The position numbers and the translations under genes were made by a program. From Candidatus Rhodoferax odensensis (lineage in GTDB: Bacteria > Pseudomonadota > Gammaproteobacteria > Burkholderiales > Burkholderiaceae_C), in the NCBI GenBank assembly GCA_016718405.1, contig JADKDJ010000005.1, positions 1 through 64,000 of the forward strand: 64,000 nt of DNA, given 5' to 3'. Positions 10,615 to 19,531 of this stretch are shown one piece after another. Each line of letters opens with the position of its first letter. Positions within the stretch are counted from its first letter, which is position 1. The notes beneath the pieces are model-generated. The model saw nothing but the letters and a program-made list of their open reading frames with translations. It was not told the DNA's origin and did no database searches.

Positions 10615-12885
10615 TCAGGAGGCGACCTTGGCGCGCGCCGCCTGCAACACCGAGGGCGTGCGCTTGAGGTTGCGCAGGGCGTTGTCCAGGTGCGGGCGGT
10701 CGCGTACCGCGATGACAAAGCGCAAATCGGCGGCTTCCTGGTTGGCGTCCTCACCCATGTCGATGTGAATGATGTCGGCCTCGGCCGCGGCCAGTGCGGC
10801 TGCCACGCGTGCCAACACGCCCTTGCCATTGGTGACCGTTACCAGCACGCCGGTCTCGAACGCGCGAATCGGTTCGTCCGACCACTCCACCGTGATGAAG
10901 CGTTCATTGTCTTTGTGCTGGAGTTTGCGGGCAACGGGGCAATCGGCCGCATGCACCACCAGGCCCTCACCTCGCCCGAGGTAGCCCACAATCGGGTCGC
11001 CTGGGATCGGGCGGCAGCAGGCGGCAAATTTGACCGACGCGTTCTCGCTGCCATCGAGGATCAATGCGCCTTGCGAGATGGTTTCCTGATTGCCGAAGCG
11101 TTCGCGCGTGAGCAACAGGGCGTCGGGCTTTTGGCCAATTTCAGAAAGCAGGATCACCAGCCGCTTGGCCACGATGCCGGCGATGCGCTTGCCCAGGCCG
11201 ATGTCGGTCAACAACTCGGCGCGCGTGCGGTTGCCGGTGAACCGAAGCAGCTTGTCCCAGATGGTGCGGTGTTCCTCGCTGTCGCCAGGCAGCTGTTCAA
11301 TACCCTCTGCCCGCAACGCTTGCGCCAGCATCTTGCCGCCCAGCCCCTCGGACTCGGCTTGCTCCATGGTCTTGAGATGGTGGCGTATCTTGGAGCGGGC
11401 CCGCGCTGTGCGAACAAAGCTCAACCATGCTGGATTGGGGCTGGAGACCGGCGCGGTGACCACTTCAATGACGTCGCCATTGCGAAGCTCGGTCCGCAGC
11501 GGCACCTGATGCCCATTGATCCTGGCGCTGACGGTGCGGTCGCCCACGTTGCTGTGAATCGCATAGGCAAAGTCCACCACCGTGGCGCCACGCGGCAGCG
11601 ACATGATCTGACTCTTGGGTGTGAAGACGTACACCGCATCGGGAAACAAATCGACCTTGACATGGTCCCAGAACTCGGCAGCGTCGCGCGTTTCGTTCTG
11701 GATATCGAGCAAGGACTGCAACCACTTCGATCCAAGGCGCTCGCCCGAAACGGCCTCCTGGGGATGGTTCGCCTTGTACAGCCAGTGCGCGGCCACGCCG
11801 GACTCGGCCACCACATGCATGGCTTCGGTCCGCATCTGAAATTCGACGTTGACACCCGACGGCCCCACCAGCGTGGTGTGCAGCGACTGGTAGCCATTGA
11901 GCTTGCCGATCGCAATGTGGTCCTTGAACTTGCCCGGCACGGGTTTGTACAGCTGGTGCAGCAGCCCCAAGGCCGTGTAGCAATCCAGCACGGTGGGTAC
12001 CAGTACACGAAAACCGTAGATGTCGGTGACCTGGGCAAAGCTCAGGTGCTTCTCGTCCATCTTTTTGTAGATCGAATACAGCGTCTTTTCGCGCCCCGCG
12101 ATGCGCACCTTCATGCCGGCATTGGCGAACATGGCTTCAACTTCGCGCTGCACCTTTTGAATCAGGTCGCGGCGTTTGCTGCGCGCCTTGTCGACCGCCT
12201 TGGTCAGAACCGCGAAGCGCCAGGGCCGAAGATGGCAGAACGACAGGTTTTGGAGCTCGCGGTAGGTCTGATTCAGCCCAAGGCGGTGCGCAATCGGAAC
12301 ATAGATCTCCAGCGTCTCGGACGCAATGCGATGCCACTTTTCCCGCGGCGACGCCGACAGCGTGCGCATGTTGTGGGTGCGATCGGCCAGCTTGATCAGA
12401 ATGACGCGCACGTCTCGGGCCATCGCCAGCAGCATCTTGCGAAACGATTCGGCCTGGTTTTCTTCGCGCGTGTTGAAGTGCAGCTTGTCGAGTTTGGTCA
12501 GGCCATCGACCAACTCCGCCACCGGCGAGCCAAAGCGCTCGATCAGTTCGACTTTGGTCACACCGCAATCTTCCAGTGAGTCGTGCAGCAGGGCCGCCAT
12601 CAGGGCCTGGGCGTCGAGTTTCCACTCGGCGCATTGGGCGGCGACAGCGATGGGGTGGGTAATGTAGAGCTCGCCGCTGTTGCGAAGCTGCCCCAGATGG
12701 GCCTCATCGGCGAAGCGGTAGGCCAGGCGCACCTGTTCCAGGTCAGATGCGCTCATGTAGTCGAGCTTGCTGGTCAGGCTGGCAAAGCTGGCCGCTGCGG
12801 CGTTGGCGGCCGCCGCAGCCACAACGCCGCGCTTGGCCAGCGGCTTATCAGTCGCTTGCGAGGAGGACTTGTCGAGGGTGGTCAC
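10615..12885 (-). CDS. spoT: Bifunctional (p)ppGpp synthetase/hydrolase SpoT (RelA/SpoT family)
   Basis: Stringent-response enzyme of 756 residues that makes and degrades (p)ppGpp. The N-terminal HD hydrolase domain keeps the HDSLEDCGVT metal motif (about residue 98) and later DRTHNMRTL. The synthetase domain shows YGFRVLVP, the GKFKDHIAIGKLNGYQSLHTTL substrate region and VAESGVAAHWLYK. The TGS domain begins VYVFTPKSQIMSLPRGATVVDFAYAIHS, and a C-terminal ACT domain ends the protein. Because the HD motif is intact it should be bifunctional, SpoT-like rather than RelA-like. It lies downstream of rpoZ and gmk in the same orientation, as in many proteobacteria, with a hairpin terminator between it and rpoZ that could reduce read-through. 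Confidence 0.96.
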   Translation of the reverse strand: MTTLDKSSSQATDKPLAKRGVVAAAAANAAAASFASLTSKLDYMSASDLEQVRLAYRFADEAHLGQLRNSGELYITHPIAVAAQCAEWKLDAQALMAALLHDSLEDCGVTKVELIERFGSPVAELVDGLTKLDKLHFNTREENQAESFRKMLLAMARDVRVILIKLADRTHNMRTLSASPREKWHRIASETLEIYVPIAHRLGLNQTYRELQNLSFCHLRPWRFAVLTKAVDKARSKRRDLIQKVQREVEAMFANAGMKVRIAGREKTLYSIYKKMDEKHLSFAQVTDIYGFRVLVPTVLDCYTALGLLHQLYKPVPGKFKDHIAIGKLNGYQSLHTTLVGPSGVNVEFQMRTEAMHVVAESGVAAHWLYKANHPQEAVSGERLGSKWLQSLLDIQNETRDAAEFWDHVKVDLFPDAVYVFTPKSQIMSLPRGATVVDFAYAIHSNVGDRTVSARINGHQVPLRTELRNGDVIEVVTAPVSSPNPAWLSFVRTARARSKIRHHLKTMEQAESEGLGGKMLAQALRAEGIEQLPGDSEEHRTIWDKLLRFTGNRTRAELLTDIGLGKRIAGIVAKRLVILLSEIGQKPDALLLTRERFGNQETISQGALILDGSENASVKFAACCRPIPGDPIVGYLGRGEGLVVHAADCPVARKLQHKDNERFITVEWSDEPIRAFETGVLVTVTNGKGVLARVAAALAAAEADIIHIDMGEDANQEAADLRFVIAVRDRPHLDNALRNLKRTPSVLQAARAKVAS

Positions 12886-12973
12886 CCCTCAAATATAGCG
12901 CGCGCCTTCGAATTGTGTGGCCGGTCGATGGACCTTGTGCCGTGGACCGACCCTGGGGACAGGACGGCGACCA

Positions 12974-13000
12974 TGAAAAAAGCACCGCAAGCGGTGCTTT
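12974..13000 (-). terminator. Hairpin terminator between rpoZ and spoT
   Basis: AGCACCG and CGGTGCT (12981-12998) form a short stem flanked on the minus strand by a run of six T after the hairpin. It lies just past the rpoZ stop and should partly terminate the yicC-gmk-rpoZ transcript before spoT. The other strand also has four T, so weak bidirectional activity is possible. Confidence 0.7.
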
Positions 13001-13018
13001 TCGGGAGTGCGTTTCAGC

Positions 13019-13222
13019 TTAGAGGGGTACTTTCTTGAGCATCTCGATGCCGATCTTGCCAGCGGCAATCTCGCGCAGGGCGGTCACGCCAGGCTTGTTC
13101 TTGCTTTCCACTTTGGGTGTGTGACCCTGGCTTAACGCGCGCGCGCGGTAAGTCGCGGCCAACACCAGCTGAAAGCGATTGGGAATCATCACCAGGCAGT
13201 CTTCGACAGTGATACGGGCCAT
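13019..13222 (-). CDS. rpoZ: DNA-directed RNA polymerase omega subunit
   Basis: This 67-residue omega subunit helps fold and assemble the beta-prime subunit of RNA polymerase and, in E. coli, contributes to one ppGpp-binding site. It begins MARITVEDCLVMIPNRFQLVLAATYRARAL, which is the conserved family N-terminus, and contains the KPGVTALREIAAGKIG segment. Length is normal for Burkholderiales. It is 28 bases downstream of gmk and upstream of spoT, the conserved order linking nucleotide metabolism and stringent control. An AGAAATTC stretch rather than a strong ribosome site precedes the start. Confidence 0.96.
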   Translation of the reverse strand: MARITVEDCLVMIPNRFQLVLAATYRARALSQGHTPKVESKNKPGVTALREIAAGKIGIEMLKKVPL

Positions 13223-13250
13223 GAATTTCTCCGAAAGAGGGTGGGGTGCA

Positions 13251-13871
13251 CTATGGGATGTTCAGTGCCAGGAAGGTGTCAGCCCTGGCGCGGCGCTGCG
13301 CCGAGAACTTGAGCCGTTGGGCGTGAACGATGGCTTTCAGGTCAAAAAGCGCTCGGTCAAACAACTCGTTGATTATAACGAAGTCGAACTTGTCGACCTG
13401 GGCCACCTCAACCTGTGCGTTCTTGAGCCGGAGTTCAATAACTTCCGGGGAATCCTCACCGCGGCGCTCCAGCCGGGCGCGCAGTTCCTCCCAGCTCGGT
13501 GGCAGGATGAAGATGCTGATGGCGTTGCTGAACAACTTCTTGATCTGGATCGCGCCCTGGAAGTCGATCTCGAGGATGACATCCGAGCCCTGGTTCATGC
13601 GCTCTTCAATCGCGTGGCGGGAGGTGCCATAGCGCTGCTGGTGAACATGGGCCCACTCCACAAAGGCGTCGGCCGCCACCATGGCATCGAATTCCTGCGG
13701 CGAGACAAAGAAGTACTCGCGTCCATGCTTTTCCTGCCCACGCGGGGTGCGCGTGGTGTGCGATACGGAGGGCTGTACCCGGGAGTCCAGCTCCAGCAGC
13801 GCGCGCACCAAGCTTGATTTGCCGGCCCCGCTGGGGGCCGCCACGACGTACAGGTTTCCGGGATAGACCAT
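13251..13871 (-). CDS. gmk: Guanylate kinase
   Basis: Cytosolic enzyme of 206 residues that phosphorylates GMP to GDP with ATP. The P-loop GAGKSSLVRALLE is near the N-terminus (VVAAPSGAGKSS). The GMP-binding region follows with SHTTRTPRGQEKHGREYFFV and FVEWAHVHQQRYGTS, and the lid and DVILEIDFQGAIQIK segment matches the family. Full length, no defects. It lies 37 bases downstream of yicC and upstream of rpoZ, so it is probably co-transcribed with both. Confidence 0.97.
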   Translation of the reverse strand: MVYPGNLYVVAAPSGAGKSSLVRALLELDSRVQPSVSHTTRTPRGQEKHGREYFFVSPQEFDAMVAADAFVEWAHVHQQRYGTSRHAIEERMNQGSDVILEIDFQGAIQIKKLFSNAISIFILPPSWEELRARLERRGEDSPEVIELRLKNAQVEVAQVDKFDFVIINELFDRALFDLKAIVHAQRLKFSAQRRARADTFLALNIP

Positions 13872-13908
13872 GGGCGAAGAGTGGCGTGCGGGTTTGGAAA
13901 AGGTGGTG

Positions 13909-14826
13909 CTATTCTAAGTTCTGCACTTGTTCGCGCATCTGCTCGATCAGCACTTTCATGTCCACCGAGATGTGGGTCAGCTCCAGAGCGGCCGACTTCG
14001 AGCCCATGGTGTTGGCCTCCCGGTGGAGCTCCTGGATCAGGAAGTCGAGCCGCTTGCCAATTTCGCCACCCCGTTTCAGCAGTCGTTCCAGCTCGTCCAG
14101 GTGCGAGTTGAGGCGGGTGATTTCCTCGGCCACGTCAATACGGATGGCAAACGCGGTCGCTTCCGTCAATGCCCGGTCGCTGGCCATCTCCGGCAATGTG
14201 CTGCCCTCGGTCAAGGCCATGGCCTCGGCCCAGCGCTCCATGAAGCGCTGGCGCTGCTGCTCGACCAGCTTGGGCACCAGCGGCGTGGCCTGTGCGGCCA
14301 ATGCCCGCAGTTGTGTGATGCGCTCGAGCAGCATCGCGGCGAGTCGGGTACCCTCGCGCTCGCGGGCGCTGAGCAAGGCGCCCAACACCTTTTCGGCCAG
14401 CGGGCCAATGTCTTGGCTCCAGTCGCGGCTGCTTGACTGCTCGGTAGCTGACAGTCGAATGACGTCGGCCACGCTCAGGCCCGCCGCCTGGGGTAGCCAG
14501 GCCTTGACACTATCTTGCACGGCGTTGAGGCGTTGCAGCAATCGTGGCGTTGGTTCGGCAACCACGCTCTGGGTGGCGGTCTCGATCGAGGCGCGCACTT
14601 CGACCTTGCCGCGTTTGAGCCGGGCAACCAACAGGTCTCGCAGCGCCGGTTCGTACTGCCGCAGTTCTTCGGGCAGGCGAAACGACAGATCCAGAAAGCG
14701 GCTGTTAACGGCCCGAATCTCAAGCCCGAGCTGACTCGGGGGGGCGTGCTTGGCCTCGTGTTCGGACTGGGTGCTGGCCGTGCTGTGCTGGGCACTGGCG
14801 TAACCGGTCATGCTGTAAACTGGCAT
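13909..14826 (-). CDS. yicC: YicC family endoribonuclease
   Basis: The 305-residue YicC protein, a stress-related endoribonuclease family in E. coli. Its N-terminus MPVYSMTGYASAQ carries the conserved SMTGYA motif. EIRAVNSRFLDLSFRLPEELR is the family's second hallmark, and the C-terminus has the acidic cluster EEITRLNSHLDELERLL, RGGEIGKRLDFLIQELHREANTMGSK. A low-complexity EHEAKHAPPSQ stretch lengthens the first loop slightly compared with E. coli. It is the first gene of the leftward yicC-gmk-rpoZ run, diverging from the kinase gene at 14903. Confidence 0.94.
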   Translation of the reverse strand: MPVYSMTGYASAQHSTASTQSEHEAKHAPPSQLGLEIRAVNSRFLDLSFRLPEELRQYEPALRDLLVARLKRGKVEVRASIETATQSVVAEPTPRLLQRLNAVQDSVKAWLPQAAGLSVADVIRLSATEQSSSRDWSQDIGPLAEKVLGALLSAREREGTRLAAMLLERITQLRALAAQATPLVPKLVEQQRQRFMERWAEAMALTEGSTLPEMASDRALTEATAFAIRIDVAEEITRLNSHLDELERLLKRGGEIGKRLDFLIQELHREANTMGSKSAALELTHISVDMKVLIEQMREQVQNLE

Positions 14827-14902
14827 CGCGATTCTTTGATCAATGGAACGGGCCTGAGAATAACCGGTTCCAGTGGAGCAGACGAACGATCACCTCAAAA
14901 TT

Positions 14903-15907
14903 ATGTCAAAGGTCAAACCGGCACCGCTACCGCCTGACACCATGATTGGTGGCTACCGAATCATTCGCAAACTTGCGGCGGGTGGTTTTGGCGTGGTGTA
15001 TCTGGCGATCGATGGCGAAGGCCAGCAGGTGGCGGTCAAGGAGTATTTGCCCTCGTCCCTGGCCACCCGCGCGCCGGGCGCCCTGCTGCCACAGGTGCAG
15101 GCCGAGAAGCTGTCCTTGTACCGTTTGGGACTGAAGAGCTTCTTTGAAGAGGGCCGATCCCTAGCCCAGATATCGCATCCCTCCGTGGTCAGCGTGATGA
15201 ACTTCTTTCGTGAAAACGAAACCGTCTACATGGTGATGAACTACCTGGAAGGCGCAGCCTTGCAGGATTTCATCATCACCGCACGCGACCAGAAGCAGCA
15301 AAAGGTTTTCCGCGAGTCGACCATTCGCTCGCTGTTCGACGAGATTCTGCGCGGGCTGCGTATCGTGCACCAGCACAAGATGCTGCATCTGGACATCAAG
15401 CCTGCCAACATCTTCATCACCGATGACAACAAGTCGGTGCTGATCGACTTCGGCGCCGCGCGCGAAGTGCTGAGCAAAGAGGGTAATTTCATTCGACCGA
15501 TGTACACCCCGGGATTTGCCGCTCCAGAGATGTACCGCCGCGATGCCTCCATGGGCCCCTGGACCGACATTTATGCCATTGGCGCTTGTATCTACGCCTG
15601 CATGCAGGGCTATCCGCCCAACGAGGCCCCGCAGCGCCTGGAGAAGGACCGCATCACCACCGCCCTGGCGCGCCTGCGCGGGGTCTACTCCGACAACCTG
15701 ATCGAGGTGGTGGAGTGGTGCATGTCGCTGGACCCTTTGTCGCGCCCGCAGTCCGTATTTGCCCTGCAGAAGGAATTGAGCCGCGAGGGCGAGCGCCGCT
15801 ACACCAAACTGAGTGTGACCGAGAAGGTGCGCATGCAATTTGACACCATGGTTGCCGATACCAAGAAGAACGTCCAGAACGCAACCCGCTTCGGGAAGGC
15901 CAAATGA
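14903..15907 (+). CDS. Serine/threonine protein kinase (Hanks type, HLD catalytic loop)
   Basis: Bacterial eukaryotic-type kinase of about 334 residues. The glycine loop is AAGGFGVVY, the ATP lysine is in VAVKEYLP, the catalytic loop reads HLDIKPANIFI and the magnesium motif is DFGAA, followed by TPGFAAPEMY. The usual HRD is HLD, so it lacks the arginine of RD kinases. No membrane segment or PASTA repeat is seen, so it should be cytosolic. ATG 14903 (MSKVKPAP) was preferred over an in-frame GTG at 14873. Its stop overlaps the start of the PP2C phosphatase gene (ATGA at 15904), which signals translational coupling; the two probably act on the same substrates. Confidence 0.93.
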   Translation: MSKVKPAPLPPDTMIGGYRIIRKLAAGGFGVVYLAIDGEGQQVAVKEYLPSSLATRAPGALLPQVQAEKLSLYRLGLKSFFEEGRSLAQISHPSVVSVMNFFRENETVYMVMNYLEGAALQDFIITARDQKQQKVFRESTIRSLFDEILRGLRIVHQHKMLHLDIKPANIFITDDNKSVLIDFGAAREVLSKEGNFIRPMYTPGFAAPEMYRRDASMGPWTDIYAIGACIYACMQGYPPNEAPQRLEKDRITTALARLRGVYSDNLIEVVEWCMSLDPLSRPQSVFALQKELSREGERRYTKLSVTEKVRMQFDTMVADTKKNVQNATRFGKAK

Positions 15908-16818
15908 AATTTTCCGTGTTCCAGGTTAGCCGCAAAGGCGGGCGCGAAAAGAACGAAGACCGCATGGGCTACTGCTATACGCGGGGGTCGGGCTTGTTTT
16001 TGCTGGCCGACGGCATGGGTGGCCACCCACAGGGTGAGGTCGCCGCGCAGATGGCCTTGCAGACCATATCGGCCCTGTACCAGAAGGAAGCGCGCCCTGA
16101 AGTGCAGGACGTGCCGGCTTTTCTGTCCAACGCGGTCATGTCCGCGCACCGGCAAATACTGACCTATACCATCGAGAAGGGCATGTTTGACTCGCCCCGC
16201 ACCACCGTGGTGGCGGCGCTGGTTCAGCAGGGCTGCATCACCTGGGTCCATTGCGGCGATTCCAGGCTGTATCTGGTGCGCGATGGCGAGTTGCTGGCGC
16301 GCACGCGCGATCACTCGTATGTGGAGCAGCGTCAGGGTGCCGGTGTCGATGCCAAGACGCCGGACCGGTTCAACCGCAATGTTCTGTATACCTGCCTGGG
16401 CTCGCCCACCAAACCGGTGTTTGACGTTACCGGACCAATCCCGCTGCAACAGGGTGACCGCTTCTTGCTGTGCTCCGATGGTCTATGGGGCAGTTTGACC
16501 GACGTCGATATCGTCTACCACCTCAGTCACCGGCCAGTGGCCGATTCTGTGCCGGAACTGGTCGAGAAGGCGTTGCGCAAGGCCGGCGCCACCAGCGACA
16601 ACGTGACGGTGATCGCTATCGAGTGGGAAACGCCCGATGGTTTCGAATCCACGCGCGGCAGCATTTCCACCGAGTCGATCAATGAGGGCGTATTTGCCTC
16701 AACCGTCCAGGCCGGCTGGCTGGATCATTCGGTCGAGGACCTTGACGACGCTGCCATCGAACGCTCGATCGCTGAAATCAACGAGGCCATTCGCCGATCC
16801 GCCGCCCGGCGCGGCTGA
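15904..16818 (+). CDS. PP2C-family serine/threonine phosphatase
   Basis: Metal-dependent phosphatase of 304 residues, partner of the upstream kinase with a four-base overlap. Motifs run in order: REKNEDRMGY, LLADGMGGHPQGEVAA (metal-binding DGMGG), DSPRTTVVAAL, WVHCGDSRLYLVRDGEL, DRFLLCSDGLWG and SDNVTVIAIEW, giving the aspartates expected at the metal centre. The last 60 residues after the core form an acidic, serine-rich tail without recognised domain. No transmembrane helix is seen. Kinase-phosphatase pairs in this position are seen in related Burkholderiales (recalled). Substrates are unknown. Confidence 0.94.
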   Translation: MKFSVFQVSRKGGREKNEDRMGYCYTRGSGLFLLADGMGGHPQGEVAAQMALQTISALYQKEARPEVQDVPAFLSNAVMSAHRQILTYTIEKGMFDSPRTTVVAALVQQGCITWVHCGDSRLYLVRDGELLARTRDHSYVEQRQGAGVDAKTPDRFNRNVLYTCLGSPTKPVFDVTGPIPLQQGDRFLLCSDGLWGSLTDVDIVYHLSHRPVADSVPELVEKALRKAGATSDNVTVIAIEWETPDGFESTRGSISTESINEGVFASTVQAGWLDHSVEDLDDAAIERSIAEINEAIRRSAARRG

Positions 16819-16863
16819 GCACCGCCGGGCGCGGCACCCGCACGGCAAGCCCAAGCAATCCCC

Positions 16864-17595
16864 ATGACTGAAATCTCCAGAAGCGGCGGTCGTGCCGCCA
16901 ACCAGCTTCGACCGGTCCGCATCACACGTGGCTACACGGTGCACGCCGAGGGCTCGGTTCTCATCGAGTTCGGTGCCACCCGCGTGCTCTGCACCGCCTC
17001 GGTCGAAGAGAAGGTACCCCCGCACAAGCGAGGCAGCGGCCAAGGCTGGGTCACAGCCGAATACGGCATGCTGCCGCGCGCCACCCATTCGCGCGGCGAT
17101 CGCGAGGCTGCCCGCGGCAAACAGACCGGTCGAACCCAGGAGATCCAGCGCCTGATCGGTCGATCGTTGCGCGCCGTGTTCGATCTGGCCCAGCTCGGCG
17201 AGCGCACCATCACCTTGGACTGTGACGTGTTGCAGGCCGACGGTGGCACGCGCACGGCGGCCATTACCGGTGCGTTTGTGGCCGCCCAGGACGCTGTGGA
17301 CAAACTGCTGGCCGACGGCAAGCTGGTGGCTTCGCCCATCAAGGGTCACGTTGCCGCCATTTCGGTTGGCATGGTGCGGGGCACGCCCATGCTCGATCTT
17401 GATTACGTCGAAGACTCCGCCTGCGACACCGACATGAACGTGGTGATGACCGGCGCTGGCGATTTCATCGAGGTGCAAGGTACGGCCGAGGGCGCCGCGT
17501 TCAGCCGCAAAGAGATGGATGTGCTGCTGGGCCTGGCCGAAAAAGGCGTGGCCGAGTTGGTGCGCCTGCAGCACCAGGCGCTGCGTTCCCGATGA
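16864..17595 (+). CDS. rph: Ribonuclease PH
   Basis: Phosphate-dependent 3'-to-5' exoribonuclease that trims tRNA precursors, 243 residues. The family signature is complete: NQLRPVRITRGYTVHAEGSVLIEFGATRVLCTASVEEKVPP, then GWVTAEYGMLPRATHSRGDREAARGKQTGRTQEIQRLIGRSLRA with the phosphate-binding arginines, and DLDYVEDSACDTDMNVVMTG with the catalytic aspartates. Its stop overlaps the start of rdgB by four bases (ATGA at 17592). The pair is a conserved proteobacterial operon. Confidence 0.97.
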   Translation: MTEISRSGGRAANQLRPVRITRGYTVHAEGSVLIEFGATRVLCTASVEEKVPPHKRGSGQGWVTAEYGMLPRATHSRGDREAARGKQTGRTQEIQRLIGRSLRAVFDLAQLGERTITLDCDVLQADGGTRTAAITGAFVAAQDAVDKLLADGKLVASPIKGHVAAISVGMVRGTPMLDLDYVEDSACDTDMNVVMTGAGDFIEVQGTAEGAAFSRKEMDVLLGLAEKGVAELVRLQHQALRSR

Positions 17596-18194
17596 AGCGG
17601 ATCGTTCTGGCCTCCAACAATCCGGGCAAGCTGCATGAACTGCAGGACATGCTCGCCCCGCTGGGCCTGGAGCTGGTGCGCCAGGGTGAACTGGGTATTG
17701 GCGAAGCAGAGGAGCCACACCGCACCTTTGTTGAAAACGCCTTGGCCAAGGCGCGCCACGCGGCGCGGCAAAGCGGCTTGCCCGCACTGGCCGACGACGC
17801 AGGGCTGTGTGTGGACGCGTTCGGCGGCCTGCCCGGCGTCGACACTGCGTTTTACGCCACGCAGTACGGTTACGCCAAGGGCGACGACAACAATGTGCGC
17901 GCCTTGCTGGAGCAAATGCAGGACATCGACAACCGTCGCGCAGCCATGGTCAGTACCCTGGTGGCACTGCGCTCGGCCGACGACCCCGAGCCGCTGGTGG
18001 CGGTCGGTCGCGTCATCGGGCAAATTGCGCGCGAGCCCGTGGGCAGCAACGGCTTTGGCTTCGACCCGGTGATGTTCATCCCTGAGTTCGGCAGGACTTT
18101 CGCGCAACTACCGATTGAGGTGAAGAACGCCAACAGCCACCGCGGTCGCGCGGCGCAGGCCATGGTCGAGCTGATTCGGCGCAATTGGCTTTGA
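17592..18194 (+). CDS. rdgB: Non-canonical purine NTP pyrophosphatase (RdgB/HAM1)
   Basis: House-cleaning enzyme of 200 residues that hydrolyses dITP, dXTP and related triphosphates so they are not incorporated into DNA. It begins IVLASNNPGKLHELQDML, the family nucleotide-binding motif, and contains FVENALAKARHAARQSGLPALADDAGLCVDAF and SNGFGFDPVMFIP. Full length. It is translationally coupled to rph upstream and overlaps or abuts the start of hemW downstream. Confidence 0.97.
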   Translation: MKRIVLASNNPGKLHELQDMLAPLGLELVRQGELGIGEAEEPHRTFVENALAKARHAARQSGLPALADDAGLCVDAFGGLPGVDTAFYATQYGYAKGDDNNVRALLEQMQDIDNRRAAMVSTLVALRSADDPEPLVAVGRVIGQIAREPVGSNGFGFDPVMFIPEFGRTFAQLPIEVKNANSHRGRAAQAMVELIRRNWL

Positions 18195-18199
18195 GTCGC

Positions 18200-19483
18200 G
18201 TGCAGCAGTCCGACATCCAGCACTACCTTCGGCCCGGCACACTGCAACTGGCGAGCCTGCCGCCCTTGTCGGTTTATGTCCATTTGCCCTGGTGCTTGAA
18301 GAAGTGCCCGTATTGCGACTTCAATTCTCACGAGATCAACCTTGCCCCCAAGACGCCTGCAGCGTCGGCCCCCCAAGGGGGCGCATCCGGTTTGGGGCGG
18401 CCCGGCACCGGATGGTCGGCCGAGCTGCCCCAGCAGCGTTATCTGGATGCCTTGCAGGCCGATCTGGAAGCGGCCCTGCCGCTGGTGTGGGGCCGATCGG
18501 TGCATAGCGTGTTCATCGGCGGTGGAACGCCCAGCCTGTTTTCACCCGAGGGAATTGACTCTTTGATTGCCAGTCTGCGCGCCCGCCTGACGCTCAGCGC
18601 CGACTGTGAGATCACGCTGGAGGCCAATCCGGGGACATTTGAGAAGGATCGTTTCAAGGCATACCGGGCGGCAGGTGTCACCCGCCTGTCAATCGGTGTG
18701 CAGAGTTTCAACGACGCTGCCCTGCAACGCCTGGGCCGCGTGCACGATCGGGCGCAGGCCATCGCTGCGGTGGAAGAGGCAGCCCAGGCGTTCAACACTT
18801 TCAACCTGGACATCATGTACGCCCTGCCCGGCCAGACCCGCCAGTTGCTGCGCCAGGACATGGCCACGGCGCTGGCGCTGGCGCCGCCGCACATATCGAT
18901 CTACCACCTGACGATCGAACCCAACACCTACTTTGCCAAGCACCCGCCCGCGGCAGTGGCCGAGGACGAAGCCTACGCCATGCTGGACCTGTTGACAGAG
19001 CTTACCGGCGCGGCTGGTCTGCAGCGCTACGAAGTGTCTGCCTACGCGCTGCCCGGGCACCGCTGCCGGCACAACCTCAACTACTGGCAGTTTGGCGACT
19101 ACCTGGGTCTGGGCGCCGGCGCGCACAGCAAACTCAGCTTTGCCCATCGCGTGGTGCGCCAGACGCGCTACCGTGAGCCCAGGCTTTACATGGAGCAGGC
19201 ACTGGCCGGGCAGTCTCTGGCGCAGGAAGAGGAGATTGGCCGAGCCGATCTGTGCTTTGAATTCATGCTCAATGCGCTGCGACTGAAGGATGGCTTCGCG
19301 TTGCAGCAATTCTGCGAGCGAACGGGTCAACCAATCACGTCGATCGCCGCCGCGCTGGACAAAGCCGAACAGCTGGGCTTGCTACGGCGCGATCTGACGC
19401 GCGTGGCGCCCACCGGCAAGGGCTACGATTTCCTAAACGACCTGCAGGAACTGTTCCTGCCCGCATCGGCCAAGGCTTCCTGA
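18200..19483 (+). CDS. hemW: Radical SAM protein HemW (haem chaperone, formerly HemN-like) with an in-frame repeat insertion
   Basis: HemW is a radical-SAM haem-binding protein, distinct from true coproporphyrinogen oxidase. The cluster motif is CLKKCPYCDFNSH, where the CxxxCxxC cysteines bind the 4Fe-4S cluster. Later blocks are SVFIGGGTPSLFSPEGI, EANPGTFEKDRF, RLSIGVQSFNDAALQRLGRVHD, YALPGQTRQ and YEVSAYALPGHRCRHNLNYW. About 427 residues, longer than usual because roughly 25-30 residues (PKTPAASAPQGGASGLGRPG region) are inserted after the cysteine motif by palindromic DNA at 18352-18414. The start is uncertain: TTG 18185, TTG 18191 and GTG 18200 are in frame; GTG was chosen. Confidence 0.93.
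   Translation: MQQSDIQHYLRPGTLQLASLPPLSVYVHLPWCLKKCPYCDFNSHEINLAPKTPAASAPQGGASGLGRPGTGWSAELPQQRYLDALQADLEAALPLVWGRSVHSVFIGGGTPSLFSPEGIDSLIASLRARLTLSADCEITLEANPGTFEKDRFKAYRAAGVTRLSIGVQSFNDAALQRLGRVHDRAQAIAAVEEAAQAFNTFNLDIMYALPGQTRQLLRQDMATALALAPPHISIYHLTIEPNTYFAKHPPAAVAEDEAYAMLDLLTELTGAAGLQRYEVSAYALPGHRCRHNLNYWQFGDYLGLGAGAHSKLSFAHRVVRQTRYREPRLYMEQALAGQSLAQEEEIGRADLCFEFMLNALRLKDGFALQQFCERTGQPITSIAAALDKAEQLGLLRRDLTRVAPTGKGYDFLNDLQELFLPASAKAS
18352..18414. repeat. Palindromic repeat inserted in frame in hemW
   Basis: Three inverted repeats lie side by side inside the coding sequence: GACGC/GCGTC (18352-18366), CCCCC-AA-GGGGG (18370-18381) and CATCCGGT/ACCGGATG (18384-18414). They encode a low-complexity stretch absent from typical HemW proteins and leave the reading frame open. 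The GGCCCCCCAAGGGGG core resembles short intergenic hairpins common in Comamonadaceae (recalled, not searched). Confidence 0.6.
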
Positions 19484-19531
19484 TCAAGACCGCGGGCGCT
19501 ATAGTGCCCCTGTGCGATTGGAGGGTCCTGC

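Noticed and set aside
10498..12579. 693-codon + strand open frame
   Set aside because: Antisense of spoT; the sequence is low-information and lacks any domain.
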